From Symsagittifera roscoffensis (Eukaryota > Xenacoelomorpha > Acoela > Convolutidae), in contig NC_087066.1 in NCBI RefSeq assembly GCF_963678635.1, positions 14,735,171-14,799,170 of the forward strand: 64,000 nucleotides of DNA, in the 5' to 3' direction. Under the pieces are notes generated by a model that made no database searches, was not told the origin of the DNA, and worked only from the letters and a program-made list of their open reading frames with translations. Positions 36,590-48,804 of the stretch are shown one piece after another (position 1 is the stretch's first letter; every line of letters starts with the position of its first letter). Made by a program: the position numbers and the translations under genes.

Positions 36590-37814
36590 AGCTTTTGTTT
36601 CGGATATATCCAGACAGCAGATGAAAACAGCAATGTTACGATCTCTAAATGCAGGTCGTTATAAGGCAGGAAAAAATGACAATATTTAAATTGGGATAGG
36701 AAAAAATGACAAAAAGTGCCAAAACGCACGCAAGAATGCACAAACCTAAGCTAAAAAGTGTGCATTTTTTGCAACAAACAGGTGTGCTCTATGGTAACGC
36801 TGAAACATTGTTCACACTGAACTGGCGTTTAAGGTTTCTTTTGTTTGTATTTCGTTGCAGGTGATTTTTGTTGATAATGTGAAACAACCTCAGGGAAAAA
36901 GGATTGTTGCCGGAATTATATAATTGTGGAAACATTCTTTTTCCAATGTTGCTTGCTAATGGTGTTATCTGATTGTAATTGATGGAAAACGTAGCGTTGC
37001 ATCTTTAAAAAAGATATATTGTTCTTAGCTTTTTTAAACCATTTTAAGCGATTTTTGCAGATTTCAGATTGATATCTATTTTTGAGACAAAATAAATACT
37101 AATTCGGACTAAAACCTAAAAAAAAAACATAAAGCCTCTCTATTTTGTTGAGCTTCTTCAGTTCCTCACGCTTCCGTAATAACGTCACAAATTTCAGGTT
37201 GTCATGTTTATCTTTATCAGAATAATCCATAATCATGCTTGAAATGACCTCAAGCTTGCGTGAATTATTGTATTCCTCAAAAAAAAAACAGAGAAAATTT
37301 TCTTTTTAAAAATGATGTCGTAGTTTTTGCTGCAGAAAACTGTTTCGAAAAGCGCTAAAAACTTTGAAAATTTTTCTTTCACTTTTAAATCTAATTTTTC
37401 ATAGCTCAACTTGAATTCTGAGATTTACTTTTTCATAAGCCCATTTTAGCATCTACTCACTCGCCTTAACAGCTCAAAATTAGATCAAAGCTCGAAAAAT
37501 TGTAAATTCTGATTTTTTTCCATTGTAAACCGTTTATCTGTTTTCAATGTTTTTTTTTCTTAAGAGTAATTTCAAACATTGACCAAGATTTTGCTTGTTT
37601 TTACCCTTATTTGTTAAAAAAACTCTGAGATCAAAACAGTTTCAAGATATCTGTAAAGCTTAAATTTGTTTCATGTCTTCAAATTAAAACCGCAATTTAT
37701 ATCAATATCTTTGAAGTTCAGCCAGTCTGCCGTGGACTAAAGTATTTATTAGTAACAAGCAGTAAAACAGTAAATATTATTTCATCGTTTCGTGTCAGAG
37801 GAATTATCTGACAG

Positions 37815-38152
37815 TGTTGAGGACAGACGAGCTCAATGCCAGACTAGTGAAATACCAGACCAAACTCAAGGTCAGACTTGAGCAATAGAAACCTAATTAA
37901 AGGTCAACTGGTATAAAACTCAATGCACTCAGACAAGGTCAACTGGTCTGCTGGTATTTGATAAACTAATTAATTAACTGGTAATTAATTAACTGGTACT
38001 ATTTGATGCTCAGTTTGTCGTGTCATTTTATAAACACAATCTCAATTCATTCTTCAACAATCAGTATCTCTTCTCTCTCCTCAGTTGAAACCTCAGATAA
38101 CTCTCAAACCTCTATCCCCTAGTCCTACTTGCTCTAACTCTGAATCTTAACA
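37815..38152 (+). repeat. 5' LTR of the copia element
   Basis: 338 bp. A TATAAAA box at 37912-37918 is the probable promoter. Confidence 0.9.
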
Positions 38153-38171
38153 GGTTATGGGCCCAGATTTC
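38153..38171 (+). promoter_or_regulatory. Primer-binding site, initiator tRNA-Met internal fragment
   Basis: GGTTATGGGCCCAG directly after the LTR is the complement of CTGGGCCCATAACC, the anticodon-stem region of initiator tRNA-Met. This matches the half-tRNA priming known for Drosophila copia and yeast Ty5, rather than priming from the tRNA 3' end. Confidence 0.75.
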
Positions 38172-38249
38172 TAAACTTTTTGATTTAATAATTATTTGAT
38201 TTCTGTCAGAGTTTTTTTTAGCTTTTATCTAGCCTTTAGCAAAGCAGAG

Positions 38250-41200
38250 ATGGACTTGAAACTGGCTGGATTCAGTGGAAAGTCTGAAGATTTTCCAGCT
38301 TGGTCGACGAAGTTTGTGGCACTGATGCATACCAAAGGCCTGTTCAGGACTGTGATGGGCAATGACGATCTACCAGAAGCTGAACCTACGCTACCTGAGA
38401 ATCCGAATGCTGACCAGATGACGGCGTACAACACCAAGATGCAGGAGCGAGCTGTGCTGATCCAGCAGAGGAAAGACAACCGAAACACAGTGTGGTCACA
38501 TCTAGCTCTGGTCCTGAACAACACCACACTGATGTACATCAAGAACGACTGCGTGGCTGCGGATGGCTATGGCGATGGGACGAAGGCCTGGAGACTGCTG
38601 CAAGAGAAGTTTTGCAGTGTGGAGAGGCCTACAGTGGTCAGTCTAGTAGGCCAGCTTGCGAAGCTGCGCCTAGGATCAGAGGAGGATCTCGATGACTACT
38701 TCGTTCGAAGTCAAGAGCTGATGACGCGGCTGAGTGAAGCTGGGGAAGCAATTACGGACACACTCTTCAATGCGCTCGTGATCAACGGACTGCCTGACAG
38801 CTTTGAGCATTTCGTGGTGCAGGAGAGCTTCCAGCCGGCCAAGACTTTTACAGAGCTGAGAACGAGGTTGAGGAACTATGATGACTCGAGACGAGCTCGA
38901 TGTGGAGAGAAGACTGGGAATGGACACATAGCTATGCAAGCTGTGAGGAAGAAGAAAGGAGCGTCGGGTGGTGGCTGTTTTGTGTGCGGTCAGAAGGGTC
39001 ATTTGGCAAGAGATTGCAGATCCAGAAGTGACAGTGGTCAATCTGGTGCTCGAGGCAGTGGCTCGAATGAAGCAAGTGGTCCAACTTCAAGGAAGCAAGG
39101 GTGCTTCAAGTGTGGACAACAAGGACACTTTGCAAGGGACTGCAAGCAGGCAAAGACAGGGTTCTTCAGTTGTTGTGCAACAACCTCAATGAAGGGAGAT
39201 GATCTCATTGTGGATACGGGATGCACCGATCATGTAGTGCGCGACAAGGCTGTCTTCTCAAGCTTTGAGAAATGGGATGAGGGGACAACAGTTGAGAATC
39301 CGAACGGTACAATATCAAAGATTGAGGGCATAGGCTCGGTGGAAGTGGACATACGAGACTGTCAAGATGTGACGAGGAGCTACACTTTCCACAATGTGCT
39401 GTTTGTGCCGAGCTACAACGTGAATCTGATGAGTGTGAGCTCAGCAATAGCTAGAGGGTCTAGTTTCAGCTTTACATCAGACTCTTCTCATCTTGTGGCA
39501 CCGGATGGTCGACGGCTACCAGTGAAGCAGCGCGGCAAGCTTTTCTTCCTGGAGTGCAAGTTCAAGAGGAACGCGATGACTCTAGCTACGAAAGCGAAGA
39601 TGGAGACAAGTAGTGCAATGCTGTGGCACCGAAGGCTGGGGCATCTCAACAAGCATGATCTAATATCAGTTGTTGATGTCGGCGAGCTAGGGTTCTGCGA
39701 AGTGTGCACAGCTTCGAAGATGCACGAAGTAGCAATGCCAAAGAAGACAGAGAACAGGGCAACTGCAGTGGGGCAGCGGGTCTTCAGCGACATCCAGGGA
39801 CCATTTGAAGTTGCGAGCATGCATGGAGCGCGCTATGCCGTGAGCTTCATTGATGACTTCAGCCGTCTGGCAGTGGTCAAGTACCTGGTTAAGAAGAGCG
39901 ATACTCTTTCGAAGTTCAAAGATTTTGTAGCTGAGCACGGAACACCGAAGTGCTTGAGAACTGACAACGGAGGTGAGTATTCGTCGAATGCTTTTCGGAT
40001 GTTCTGTAGAGAAATGCAGGTGAAACAGGAGTTTACAGTACCTAATACTCCGCAACAGAATGGCGTGGCAGAGAGGTACAACAGGGTGATAACTGAGATG
40101 ACTCGATGTCTACTGGCCGATGCAAAGCTCTCAAAGATGTTCTGGGTACGAGCAATGTCAACGGCAGTCAGGGTTCGCAACTTGTGTCCTACATCCAGCA
40201 ATGAGCATCGCATTTCATCAATGGAGATGCATTATGGGAAGCCATCGAAAGTCAACTACCTGCGAGTGTTCGGATGCCTGGCGTACTACCTGGACAGAGG
40301 AAACCGGCGGAAACTGGATCCGAAAGGCAAGAAGAGCAAGTTCATTGGTTATGACGAGGAGAGCAAAGCCTACTTGCTGATGGACCTGGAGACAAAGCGA
40401 GTGGTACGAGCAAGAAGCGTGACGTTCAATGAAGACATCATTCCAGACGACTTTCTGGTAGACAGTGAGCAGTCACAAACACTGGGTCTATCAATCGAGG
40501 GATGCATTGATGTAGAGGAAACTAGCACGAAGACCATCACTGAGTCTACCAATAAAGCGAATGATAGTGGAGCAGCAGCTTCAGTGGGGGTTACGGAAGA
40601 TGACCCAGTCGAGACTGAAGAATTGGAACCACCTTCCACAGAGCCTCCAGAGCAGAGGCCAACAGAGATTCCAGAGCAGCGGTCAACTAGAACGCGGAAC
40701 CCTCCCATCCGATACGGACTGGCTTACACTCATGCTTCAGTGATAGCACAAGAGCCAAGAAGCTACTTGGAAGCAGTATCTGGACCAGAAAGGGAGCAGT
40801 GGCTAGCAGCTATGGTTTTGGAGGTGCAGTCACTGAAGGCAATGGGCACCTGGACACTTGTTGATAGACCAAATTCTCGCAAGGTCATTCCTGGACGCTG
40901 GGTGCTTGCTGTGAAGAGAGATGCAATGGGACAAGTGGAGCGGTTTAAAGCCAGATACGTGGTGAAGGGTTTTATGCAAGTGGAAGGACTGGACTTCAAT
41001 GAGACCTTTGCGCCAACCTGTAAACCAGAAACAAAGAGAATACTACTGGCTTTGGGAGCGCAAGATGATCTTGTACTTCATCAGATGGACGTGAAGTCAG
41101 CCTTCCTCAACTCGCCGTTAACAGAAACTGTGTATATGGAACAGCCCGAGGGGTTCAGCAGCGGGGACAACCAAGTGTGTTTGCTACAACGCAGTATCTA

Positions 41201-42341
41201 TGGGCTGAAGCAGGCAGGAAGGGACTGGTACCAGACGCTGAGCACGTTTCTTCTGGAGACTGGTTTCACTCGAAGCACCAATGACTTCTGTTTGTTCACG
41301 ATGAGGGGAATGGATGATGCTATGATCTATGTTCTAGTATGGGTGGATGATATCATCATTGGCTGCAAACTGCAAGCAGAAGTTGACAGGGTGAGGGACC
41401 GATTCACTGACCGATTCAAGATGGATGATCGCGGTCCATTAGCCTGGTTTTTGAAAATGCAGGTCAAACGGGCACCTGGTTCTGTCACTGTGAATCAGTC
41501 TCGCTACATTGAAGACTGCTTGGAGCGCTTTGGGTTGGCTGACTGCAAACCAGTAGGGACACCAGCTGATATCAGCACTCAGTTGACGAAGAAGGACTGC
41601 CCTGGAGCGGGCTCAGAAGAAGCAGTGGCAATGCAGCGTGAGGACTACAGAGGCATAGCGGGCTCGTTATTGTACATAGCCAAGCAAACGAGGCCAGACA
41701 TCCTAGCTACTGTGACTCAACTTTCACGGTTTCTGGAGAATCCTGGGAGAACACACTGGGTGGCTGCTAAGAGAGTACTGCGATACCTGAAAGGAACCAA
41801 AGATCTGGAGCTGTGCTACATCAAAGATCCTGATGGGTTCAACCTTTATGGTTCAGCAGATGCTGACTGGGCTGGTGACGTTGACGACAGAAGGTCAACA
41901 ACAGGCTACAGTTTTCATGTGCAGCGGTCAGGAGCAGCAATCAGCTGGAGTACCAAGAAGCAACCTACTGCAGCAATATCTACCAGCGAAGCTGAGTATC
42001 AAGCAATGGCAGCGGCTGTTCAGGAAGGCCTCTACTTACGATCCCTCCTCAATGAGATGGATATGACGTGTGATGGTCCAACTGTGATCAACGAGGACAA
42101 CCAGAGCTGCATCAAGATGTGCAAAAATCCCGTAATGCAGAAGCGTACAAAGCACATTGATGTCAAGTATCACTTTGTCCGAGAGCGGGTCGAGGATGGA
42201 ACATTTGCGCTCGAGTACTGTCCAACCGAAAACATGGAGGCTGACTTGTTGACGAAATCCCTGAGCAAGGCAAAGGTGGATCAACATCGTCGAACGCTGA
42301 TGGGTTGCAGCCTGACATTGGACAAAGCCAATTCAGCCTGA
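38250..42341 (+). CDS. Copia gag-pol polyprotein, 1363 residues, intact
   Basis: The first ATG is at 38250; the frame is open further upstream but without an ATG. Order of domains, numbered from this ATG: gag-like region with two CCHC zinc knuckles (CFVCGQKGHLARDC near 242, CFKCGQQGHFARDC near 285); aspartic protease DTGCTDH near 322; integrase HHCC zinc site (HRRLGHL...CEVC, 458-500) and DDE residues (IDDFSR near 534, TDNGGEY near 571, NGVAERYNR near 607); reverse transcriptase with WVDD near 1031-1034; RNase H (DADWAGD near 1204, TSEAEYQAM near 1246, ADLLTKSL near 1331). The order protease-integrase-RT-RNase H defines Ty1/copia. There is no internal stop or frameshift, so the element may be active. 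Gag and pol are in one frame with no separating shift site. Confidence 0.97.
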   Translation: MDLKLAGFSGKSEDFPAWSTKFVALMHTKGLFRTVMGNDDLPEAEPTLPENPNADQMTAYNTKMQERAVLIQQRKDNRNTVWSHLALVLNNTTLMYIKNDCVAADGYGDGTKAWRLLQEKFCSVERPTVVSLVGQLAKLRLGSEEDLDDYFVRSQELMTRLSEAGEAITDTLFNALVINGLPDSFEHFVVQESFQPAKTFTELRTRLRNYDDSRRARCGEKTGNGHIAMQAVRKKKGASGGGCFVCGQKGHLARDCRSRSDSGQSGARGSGSNEASGPTSRKQGCFKCGQQGHFARDCKQAKTGFFSCCATTSMKGDDLIVDTGCTDHVVRDKAVFSSFEKWDEGTTVENPNGTISKIEGIGSVEVDIRDCQDVTRSYTFHNVLFVPSYNVNLMSVSSAIARGSSFSFTSDSSHLVAPDGRRLPVKQRGKLFFLECKFKRNAMTLATKAKMETSSAMLWHRRLGHLNKHDLISVVDVGELGFCEVCTASKMHEVAMPKKTENRATAVGQRVFSDIQGPFEVASMHGARYAVSFIDDFSRLAVVKYLVKKSDTLSKFKDFVAEHGTPKCLRTDNGGEYSSNAFRMFCREMQVKQEFTVPNTPQQNGVAERYNRVITEMTRCLLADAKLSKMFWVRAMSTAVRVRNLCPTSSNEHRISSMEMHYGKPSKVNYLRVFGCLAYYLDRGNRRKLDPKGKKSKFIGYDEESKAYLLMDLETKRVVRARSVTFNEDIIPDDFLVDSEQSQTLGLSIEGCIDVEETSTKTITESTNKANDSGAAASVGVTEDDPVETEELEPPSTEPPEQRPTEIPEQRSTRTRNPPIRYGLAYTHASVIAQEPRSYLEAVSGPEREQWLAAMVLEVQSLKAMGTWTLVDRPNSRKVIPGRWVLAVKRDAMGQVERFKARYVVKGFMQVEGLDFNETFAPTCKPETKRILLALGAQDDLVLHQMDVKSAFLNSPLTETVYMEQPEGFSSGDNQVCLLQRSIYGLKQAGRDWYQTLSTFLLETGFTRSTNDFCLFTMRGMDDAMIYVLVWVDDIIIGCKLQAEVDRVRDRFTDRFKMDDRGPLAWFLKMQVKRAPGSVTVNQSRYIEDCLERFGLADCKPVGTPADISTQLTKKDCPGAGSEEAVAMQREDYRGIAGSLLYIAKQTRPDILATVTQLSRFLENPGRTHWVAAKRVLRYLKGTKDLELCYIKDPDGFNLYGSADADWAGDVDDRRSTTGYSFHVQRSGAAISWSTKKQPTAAISTSEAEYQAMAAAVQEGLYLRSLLNEMDMTCDGPTVINEDNQSCIKMCKNPVMQKRTKHIDVKYHFVRERVEDGTFALEYCPTENMEADLLTKSLSKAKVDQHRRTLMGCSLTLDKANSA

Positions 42342-42348
42342 GTGGGGG

Positions 42349-42686
42349 TGTTGAGGACAGACGAGCTCAATGCCAGACTAGTGAAATACCAGACCAAACT
42401 CAAGGTCAGACTTGAGCAATAGAAACCTAATTAAAGGTCAACTGGTATAAAACTCAATGCACTCAGACAAGGTCAACTGGTCTGCTGGTATTTGATAAAC
42501 TAATTAATTAACTGGTAATTAATTAACTGGTACTATTTGATGCTCAGTTTGTCGTGTCATTTTATAAACACAATCTCAATTCATTCTTCAACAATCAGTA
42601 TCTCTTCTCTCTCCTCAGTTGAAACCTCAGATAACTCTCAAACCTCTATCCCCTAGTCCTACTTGCTCTAACTCTGAATCTTAACA
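42349..42686 (+). repeat. 3' LTR of the copia element
   Basis: 338 bp, same as the 5' LTR. It is preceded by a short purine tract AGTGGGGG (42341-42348) that would prime plus-strand synthesis. Confidence 0.9.
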
Positions 42687-44943
42687 GACAGTGCGAGGGT
42701 TGGTTATTTCGTATATCCGAAAATTGTGAAATCAGACCTTGTTTGAAACTGATATCGATTTTGAATGAAAATCTTGGTCACGTGGCATGGGACCTAATTC
42801 CAAACTAAGTCCGTACTTCGGAATTTGTACTTTTTATCACAATTTGGATGTTCGTACCAGACAAAATGTTATCGGGGATTTTTTCTGAAAAAATGGTCAA
42901 ACATCCTGCACTGTCGAAGGCTACCATACAGACGCAAAGAAAACTCGCCGAATGAAAATTCAGCTAATTTGAAAACCAAACAACTCAGTCAAAACGCTCA
43001 GACATTTCAGCCAGTCGAAACTCCCACGAATAGAAGTAAGTTGCTTACAAAGCAATTGTAAGTACAGCGACATTGGCAAGTAGCGACCGCTGGCGGCGCT
43101 TCGCGCCAAGGAGCTGCTTACCTTTGATTCGGTTTCAGAAGTATAGAGCAATTGAATATGCGTTTGCGAATCACTCCAATTTTTGGCACCAGCTTAGCTA
43201 TTTAAATTTTGATGATGACTGAATTAACTAAATGGTCTATTTTGACGGGACTTCACGGGCCGAAGAGTCTGTTTTTTTTGGCTGAGATTTTGTTTCCATC
43301 TCAAATTGGCGGAATCTCTGTTGGCGGAATTGTCTGTACGTGTTCCAAAATTTTTTGTCATTCAAAAATTAGTAGTTAAAAAATGTTGTCTTTCGGAAAA
43401 AACTTAATACTTTCATACCTGAGCAGTTTACTTTCCATTAAAAATTTTTATGTATCCATGCCTATTTGTGCGTCATTGATTTTATCCGAAAACTCATAAA
43501 CAGAGGAGTGTGGGCTTGGTTCTTGTCATATATTTATAGAAAGCATTTGATACACTTAAACATCAATTCCAAACGAAAATATGGGCGCATATGGTTTTTA
43601 AATATAATTCAATATTTTCAATTAAATATATTTATTTTTAGGCAGCAAAAAGATGAAAGATGATATGAACTTCCATTAAACGAAAAATCGCGTTTAGAGT
43701 TTATGAATTTACAGATAAAATAGATTAAGTTTTCAGGAAAGCATTCAGATGCATAACATTTGTGTATGAGGGCGGTGTAGGTGTTTCAAACAATTGTTTC
43801 TCAAGATTCTATTTGGCTCACACAGTGCCTATAATTTCATATTTTCTTCTTGGCAATAGTCTGATTATAATAGCACCAGTACAACAAATCTAAAAAAGAT
43901 CATATATACTAGAAAAGAACTTTTAAAACCGTTTTATTCATCTCAGTCTTTCAAGTTTAAAAACCTTGAAATTGAAACAACTCCTAAATCAATTTGTCCA
44001 AACATTTCAAAAATAACTATTTTCCACTATTTAAAACAATGACCGAATGATTATCGAACATCAGTACTATTACCAGTCGAAGAAATAGGCAATTAAATTC
44101 AAATTGAATGTTTTTTCAACGTTGTAAGACAAAGCATATAGAAAATTTTGCGCAGAAGAGTTAAGAGCTTCAATTTCTCGATGTCATTTAAATTTTTACC
44201 TGATTTTATTGAAACTTTTTCCTGTAATCAATTTTCTACATTTTTTTGACATCTTAAATCATTTGTTTATAAATAGCTTTCAGCTAATGAACTTGTTTTT
44301 TAATCCTATTCTTTCTTGTTATTCTATCTATCACTTGCTTTTCGTTAATTAATTGCGATAGTAATTCGAAGGGACAGTTAATTTTTAGGCTGAATAGTCT
44401 GATCTAGTCGTACTTATGCAGTGAACGATAATGCTCTAAGGTTTTTCGTACACTGCGTGAAATGATTCGAGTTTGCCACTAGTTTCGACACGTTCATTTG
44501 TGTATCTGATTCACTCCAAGATCTCCTTGAAAGCGACATCAGTAAAACACTGAGCGTTTGATGAGTTTCTGATGCTTCAATTTAAGCCTCATTTTCAGTT
44601 GAGCCTTTCTGATGCCTTTCTGATGATTCAAAAAAAGTCGACAAACTCTGAACCATTTTTGAGGGTGACACATTTCTTTTGAAGCAAAAATCAATTGATC
44701 ACATGGTGCAAGAACTCATTCCAGATTAAACCGTTGTTTCAGATTATTTTACTGGGTATCACATTTTTTGGATGGTTTTACCCGAAGAAGGATTTCAATT
44801 TCCATCACTATCGAATGCTCACATACTACGTATTCAGTCAATATTTATCCTTTACAACATTTATAGCACTTATTTATAACAAAAACTGAAATATTAAAGA
44901 GAAGGAATCCAAAAAAGTCAGGCCGGACTGAGTGTGTGTATTC

Positions 44944-45708
44944 CTAGCAAATTAACACACTTTTTCTCCCATTGGTCAACGGTATAGTTTTCACGAGTCT
45001 CGAGAGGTTCTCTTGTGCTTCCGATAGCATCGAAAAAAACTCCAAATATGCAAAACAAGTCAAATTTGTAGGAATGAATAAAGAATTCGCTGAATTTATC
45101 ATGAATGTCTTTATCCAACTCTGAAACGTTCTGAACCCACTTTGTACATTATGCAAACCATTTCTACTTTCGATCTGATAATCGGCCATATTTTTGTTCT
45201 GTGGTTCTTTTCTGTTATTTATTTGTCTGGCAACTGTATTAGTGATACTGTTTTCATGAATTAATTTGGATACAGTTACTAAACGACCTTTTAACTCAGT
45301 GCGGATTGATTGCAAATCAGTGCTGCCAATGAAGCCTCTTCTTGATGCCAGCATTTTTTTAAGCTCACTAGCTAAGCTTTTCCCATCTTGCTGCCAATTT
45401 TTTGCTCTCGACTGCTCCGATATTCACGGAAGGTTAAATTGCTGCGTAATAGTTTGATTAAGCAAACCAACACCATCGGTCCTGGAAATGACAGAGTCGT
45501 TTTATGGTAGGATGACTGCACTGAATGATCGCTCCAAATTGAGGTCTGAATTTGTTTCAGGAAAGTTTAATTGAATGCTGGATTCACTTTGATTCAGTGA
45601 GTTTGCAGCTACTGTGCTCAGCTCATTATCATCACCCTCGTCTAGTGAAGCTCCCTCGTCGTGGTGCCTTATAGATCCGTATCCAGTCGAAAGATTAGAA
45701 GTACTCAT
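44944..45708 (-). pseudogene. Decayed paralogue of the hexapeptide-repeat gene (contig B)
   Basis: It starts MSTSNLSTGYGS at 45708 and follows the same plan as the gene at 35654-36589 (QSESS...ETN...VISRTD...LNQT, ...KSLASELKKML...). It lacks the hexapeptide repeats and has an in-frame TAA at about 45502. The C-terminal part (45354-44944) remains open. The same stop is present in the contig C allele, so inactivation predates the split of the alleles. Confidence 0.6.
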
Positions 45709-46398
45709 TGCTTTTTGAATAAATCTTAGCTGGCAAAAATGCGAATTAAGCGCGCAATAAATGTAGGGTTTTTAGTGTTTTAGAGATCGCAAAACTGCTA
45801 TATAGCTAGAGTGCAGTGAAATTGAAAAAAGGCTAGAATAGCGCTGTCAAAACTTGACAAAAACTACCAAAACGCACGTCAAAATAGAAACACGCATTCA
45901 CTAATATAAGCTAAAAATGCGGAAGTTTTGCAACATGCAGGTGTGCGTCATGGCAACGCTAAATTTTGGCCACGCTGAGCTTGTGTTTAATATTTGCCTG
46001 TTTTTCATTACAAGTGTTTTTAATTGAAGTTGTGAAAAAACATTGGGAAACACAATATGGCTTGAGTTATATAATTCTGGCGACATTTTTTTCCTACTTG
46101 TTTAGGAGTGGTCTCATCTCATCTGATAGTAATTAAAGGAAAACGCTTTGTTGAATTTTAAATAAGCTATTTTTGATCCTACCGTTTTCTATGTTTTTGA
46201 AACGAACTTTTATGAATTGATTTAAAATTTTGAAACAGTCAAGAATTTTAGTACAACAAAAAATTCCGACTAATTCTAAATACATAGTGTCTATTTATTT
46301 GGGAAAGCGCATTTAGTTTTTAACTCAACTTTTTTCCAAAAGTTTTCAGATGTTTTCAAAACATGAACAGTCCGTCGATACCAAAATGAAATTTTCAG

Positions 46399-46588
46399 CC
46401 GCTGGGCGATGAGCCGAAAGTGACGAGTGACGGGAACAAGTTCCACTCGAGGTGCTTCACCTGCTCCAGGTGTTCCAGGGGTCTGGCCGGACTCTCCTTC
46501 TACACTGTGGAAGGGCAGAGGGTGTGCAAGGAGTGCTATGCTGACAAGTGTGCGCCCACATGTGTCAAATGCGACAACAGCATCATCG
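46399..46588 (+). CDS. LIM-domain protein, exon 2 (contig B copy)
   Basis: Acceptor TTTTCAG ends at 46398; 190 bases run to the GTATGA donor at 46589. The phase is 0 in and 1 out. It encodes residues 9-71: the remainder of LIM1 (H24, C27, C30, C33, C51, C54) and the first ligands of LIM2 (C63, C66). The coding bases match contig C exon 2, whereas the flanking intron differs, as expected for a gene under selection. There is no plus-strand exon 3 in contig B. Confidence 0.85.
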
Positions 46589-48604
46589 GTATGACAGTTA
46601 GGGTGTGAAAAAATGAGAGTTTATTGTATTATAACGAGCCGAAAGCTGCGTCGTTTGATTGAAACAAAGCATTACTGAACTGTTACTTTACGTAACTGTA
46701 ACACAATTTTTACTATATTGGGTAAATATTTATATTGGGTAACATTTGCGTATTTTTGATTGGTTTAAATGGTAGCTAGCGTATATACTGATTCGTTTAT
46801 ATAACACCAAATTGTGGGTTATTTAAAAACAGTTCCGAAAAAGCTGCAGAAAATACGTTAATATACTCCTTTTTCGTTCATATAGACTTCGGTTGGGTTA
46901 TTCATATTCAAAAAAGATTTTTAGGTTTGCTATAGAACTCATCGGTATATGTAACATATATGAGCAACTTGTCAATCATATATATAAGAAAAAACAAAAA
47001 AATCATTTTCCTCTTAAATTCCTGTTGATTTCTTTTATTAAAGTTTGATGGAAAGTCGAGTAAAAAACTGCTCGAGCAAGATAAATTTATGCAGGGCTGT
47101 TTTGATTTAACTAGACACAACGAACAACAATCAACAATTCAAACGAATTGTCTCAAATTGATTTTGATTTAAGATTAGACAAAACAAGAATAGAACAGAA
47201 GTTGCTTAGAATTTCAACAGATTTAATATGCAATTTTTTCTCCAAATTTCTCAACTAAAATTTTACCCCAAAAAGGTATCATTTTGGTTCTGTTTAACTA
47301 ATCAAGAGTTAGGCTGAAGCTACCGAGCTAATTGATGAAAAAGTTATACCAAAAAAGCTTCTCACACAGTCTCGCAAGGTTCTAGAAGGATTGAATTTCC
47401 ATAAAAATTGTATAAGAGAATACATTTTTGGTTGATAGCCAATAAAGATCTTTTTTACCATTTAAAATCAAAAATTTTGCTTTAAGCAAAATTCAAACGT
47501 TTTACACAAAATTTTGGAAGTAAAAACTCCTAGAATTTTGTTAGACTGTGTATGAGGCGTCTTTTGGTATAATTTTTCATCAATTAACTCGGTAATTTCA
47601 GCGTAACTGTTGATTAATTAAAACACCAAAATGACCCATTTAAAATTTAAAGGTTTGTTCATTTTGTCCTGATAATTTAAATCGCCAATGTTTTTCAAAC
47701 AACGTGCAAAATTGAACAAAAACAGCTGGGAGGCTGTGCAAGTAGCACAAAAAGTTCTGACCACAATCGTAAAGAAACTAAAATTTTTTTTTTGAAACTT
47801 CAAATTAGCGTTGTTGTCGTTTCTTCTGAGTGATGTGATCAAAAAAACTATACAAACGCAGACAAAAATTGCGAGTTACGCACAAAATACTGCAATTGTC
47901 TTCAAAAAAAAGAACAAAAAAACAGTTCAATGAAAAAAAGATTATAAAAAAATTCGAAGTTTTTCCTAATTTTTTGCACTAAATTTGTATGCAATTTGAC
48001 ATGACCGAGACAGCGCTCAATAAATTCCAAAACTGGCTTCGTTTTTAGAAAACCAAATTTTTAGAGCCTTAATGGCTAATATTTACACATAACGAACGTT
48101 ACTAGATCACTCTACTCGCTCGAAACTGGACAAACTCAAAAGACTTAACCCGGTTTTTCCCAACTCTGGGGAAAATTTAAAAACGTTTTTAAACTCGTTC
48201 AAATCACGACTGAAACGCTTTTGATATGATATATTATCCATTTTAGAAGTCAGTTGTCGCAGTTTGAGCTTTTAGATTGGCAATCATTCTCGACTCCAGT
48301 TTTTTTTGCCACACAGTTTTTGCATTTTTTTTGCATATTTTAGGTGTTAAATAGCAATGGAATTAGAAAGTATCATTACCCCACAACTCGTGAAAATGAT
48401 GATTACCAGCTCGCGCAAGTATTTATTGCACGCATATGATGCGGGTGACTGCAAACACTCCACATTTTTGCTCCAACAGTCAAAAACAAGCATTTTTAGT
48501 ATAATTTACAAACTCTAGTACCATCGTAAACTAAATATAGAAGCAAGCAATTTACTTGCATGCAAATAAGCCGATATCAAAAACCTGGTCAAAATTGTTT
48601 AATA
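46589..48604. other. LIM intron 2 portion, contig B
   Basis: Non-coding; mirrored by 48805-50820. The open frames here (for example 46908-47120) occur in both alleles but read as AT-rich intron. Confidence 0.6.
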
Positions 48605-48804
48605 NNNNNNNNNNNNNNNNNNNNNNNNNNNNNNNNNNNNNNNNNNNNNNNNNNNNNNNNNNNNNNNNNNNNNNNNNNNNNNNNNNNNNNNNNNNNNNNN
48701 NNNNNNNNNNNNNNNNNNNNNNNNNNNNNNNNNNNNNNNNNNNNNNNNNNNNNNNNNNNNNNNNNNNNNNNNNNNNNNNNNNNNNNNNNNNNNNNNNNNN
48801 NNNN
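48605..48804. other. 200 N assembly gap at the centre of symmetry
   Basis: The sequences on the two sides are exact reverse complements right up to the N run (AATA before, TATT after). Confidence 0.95.

Larger units (their letters stand above)
37815..42686 (+). mobile_element. Full-length Ty1/copia LTR retrotransposon
   Basis: Two 338 bp long terminal repeats (37815-38152 and 42349-42686), each TGTTGAGG...TCTTAACA, look identical by eye. They are flanked by the 5 bp target duplication GACAG (37810-37814 and 42687-42691). Contig C has the empty site at 54458-54462. One intact gag-pol frame lies between them. Identical LTRs, an intact frame and absence from the other allele point to a recent insertion. 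Confidence 0.95.
8390..48604. other. Contig B: inverted second copy of the LIM locus
   Basis: The contig is bounded on both sides by 200 N gaps. Base 8390 pairs with 62455 and base 48604 with 48805 as reverse complements. Matching blocks are 8390-10682 with 60112-62455, about 10791-11445 with 57627-58290, 34670-37814 with 54458-57626, and 42687-48604 with 48805-54462. Differences are scattered substitutions, small indels and repeat-length changes, plus the clean insertions annotated separately. LIM exons here are on the plus strand, opposite to contigs A and C. It is best explained as the other haplotype placed in reverse. Confidence 0.85.

Noticed and set aside
38196-38249. Longer copia frame beginning at 38196
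   Set aside because: That start is a TTG; the first ATG is 38250 and matches the usual gag N-terminus.
46908-47120. 70-codon frame conserved in both alleles (also 50289-50501)
   Set aside because: Intronic, AT-rich; identity reflects allelism rather than selection.
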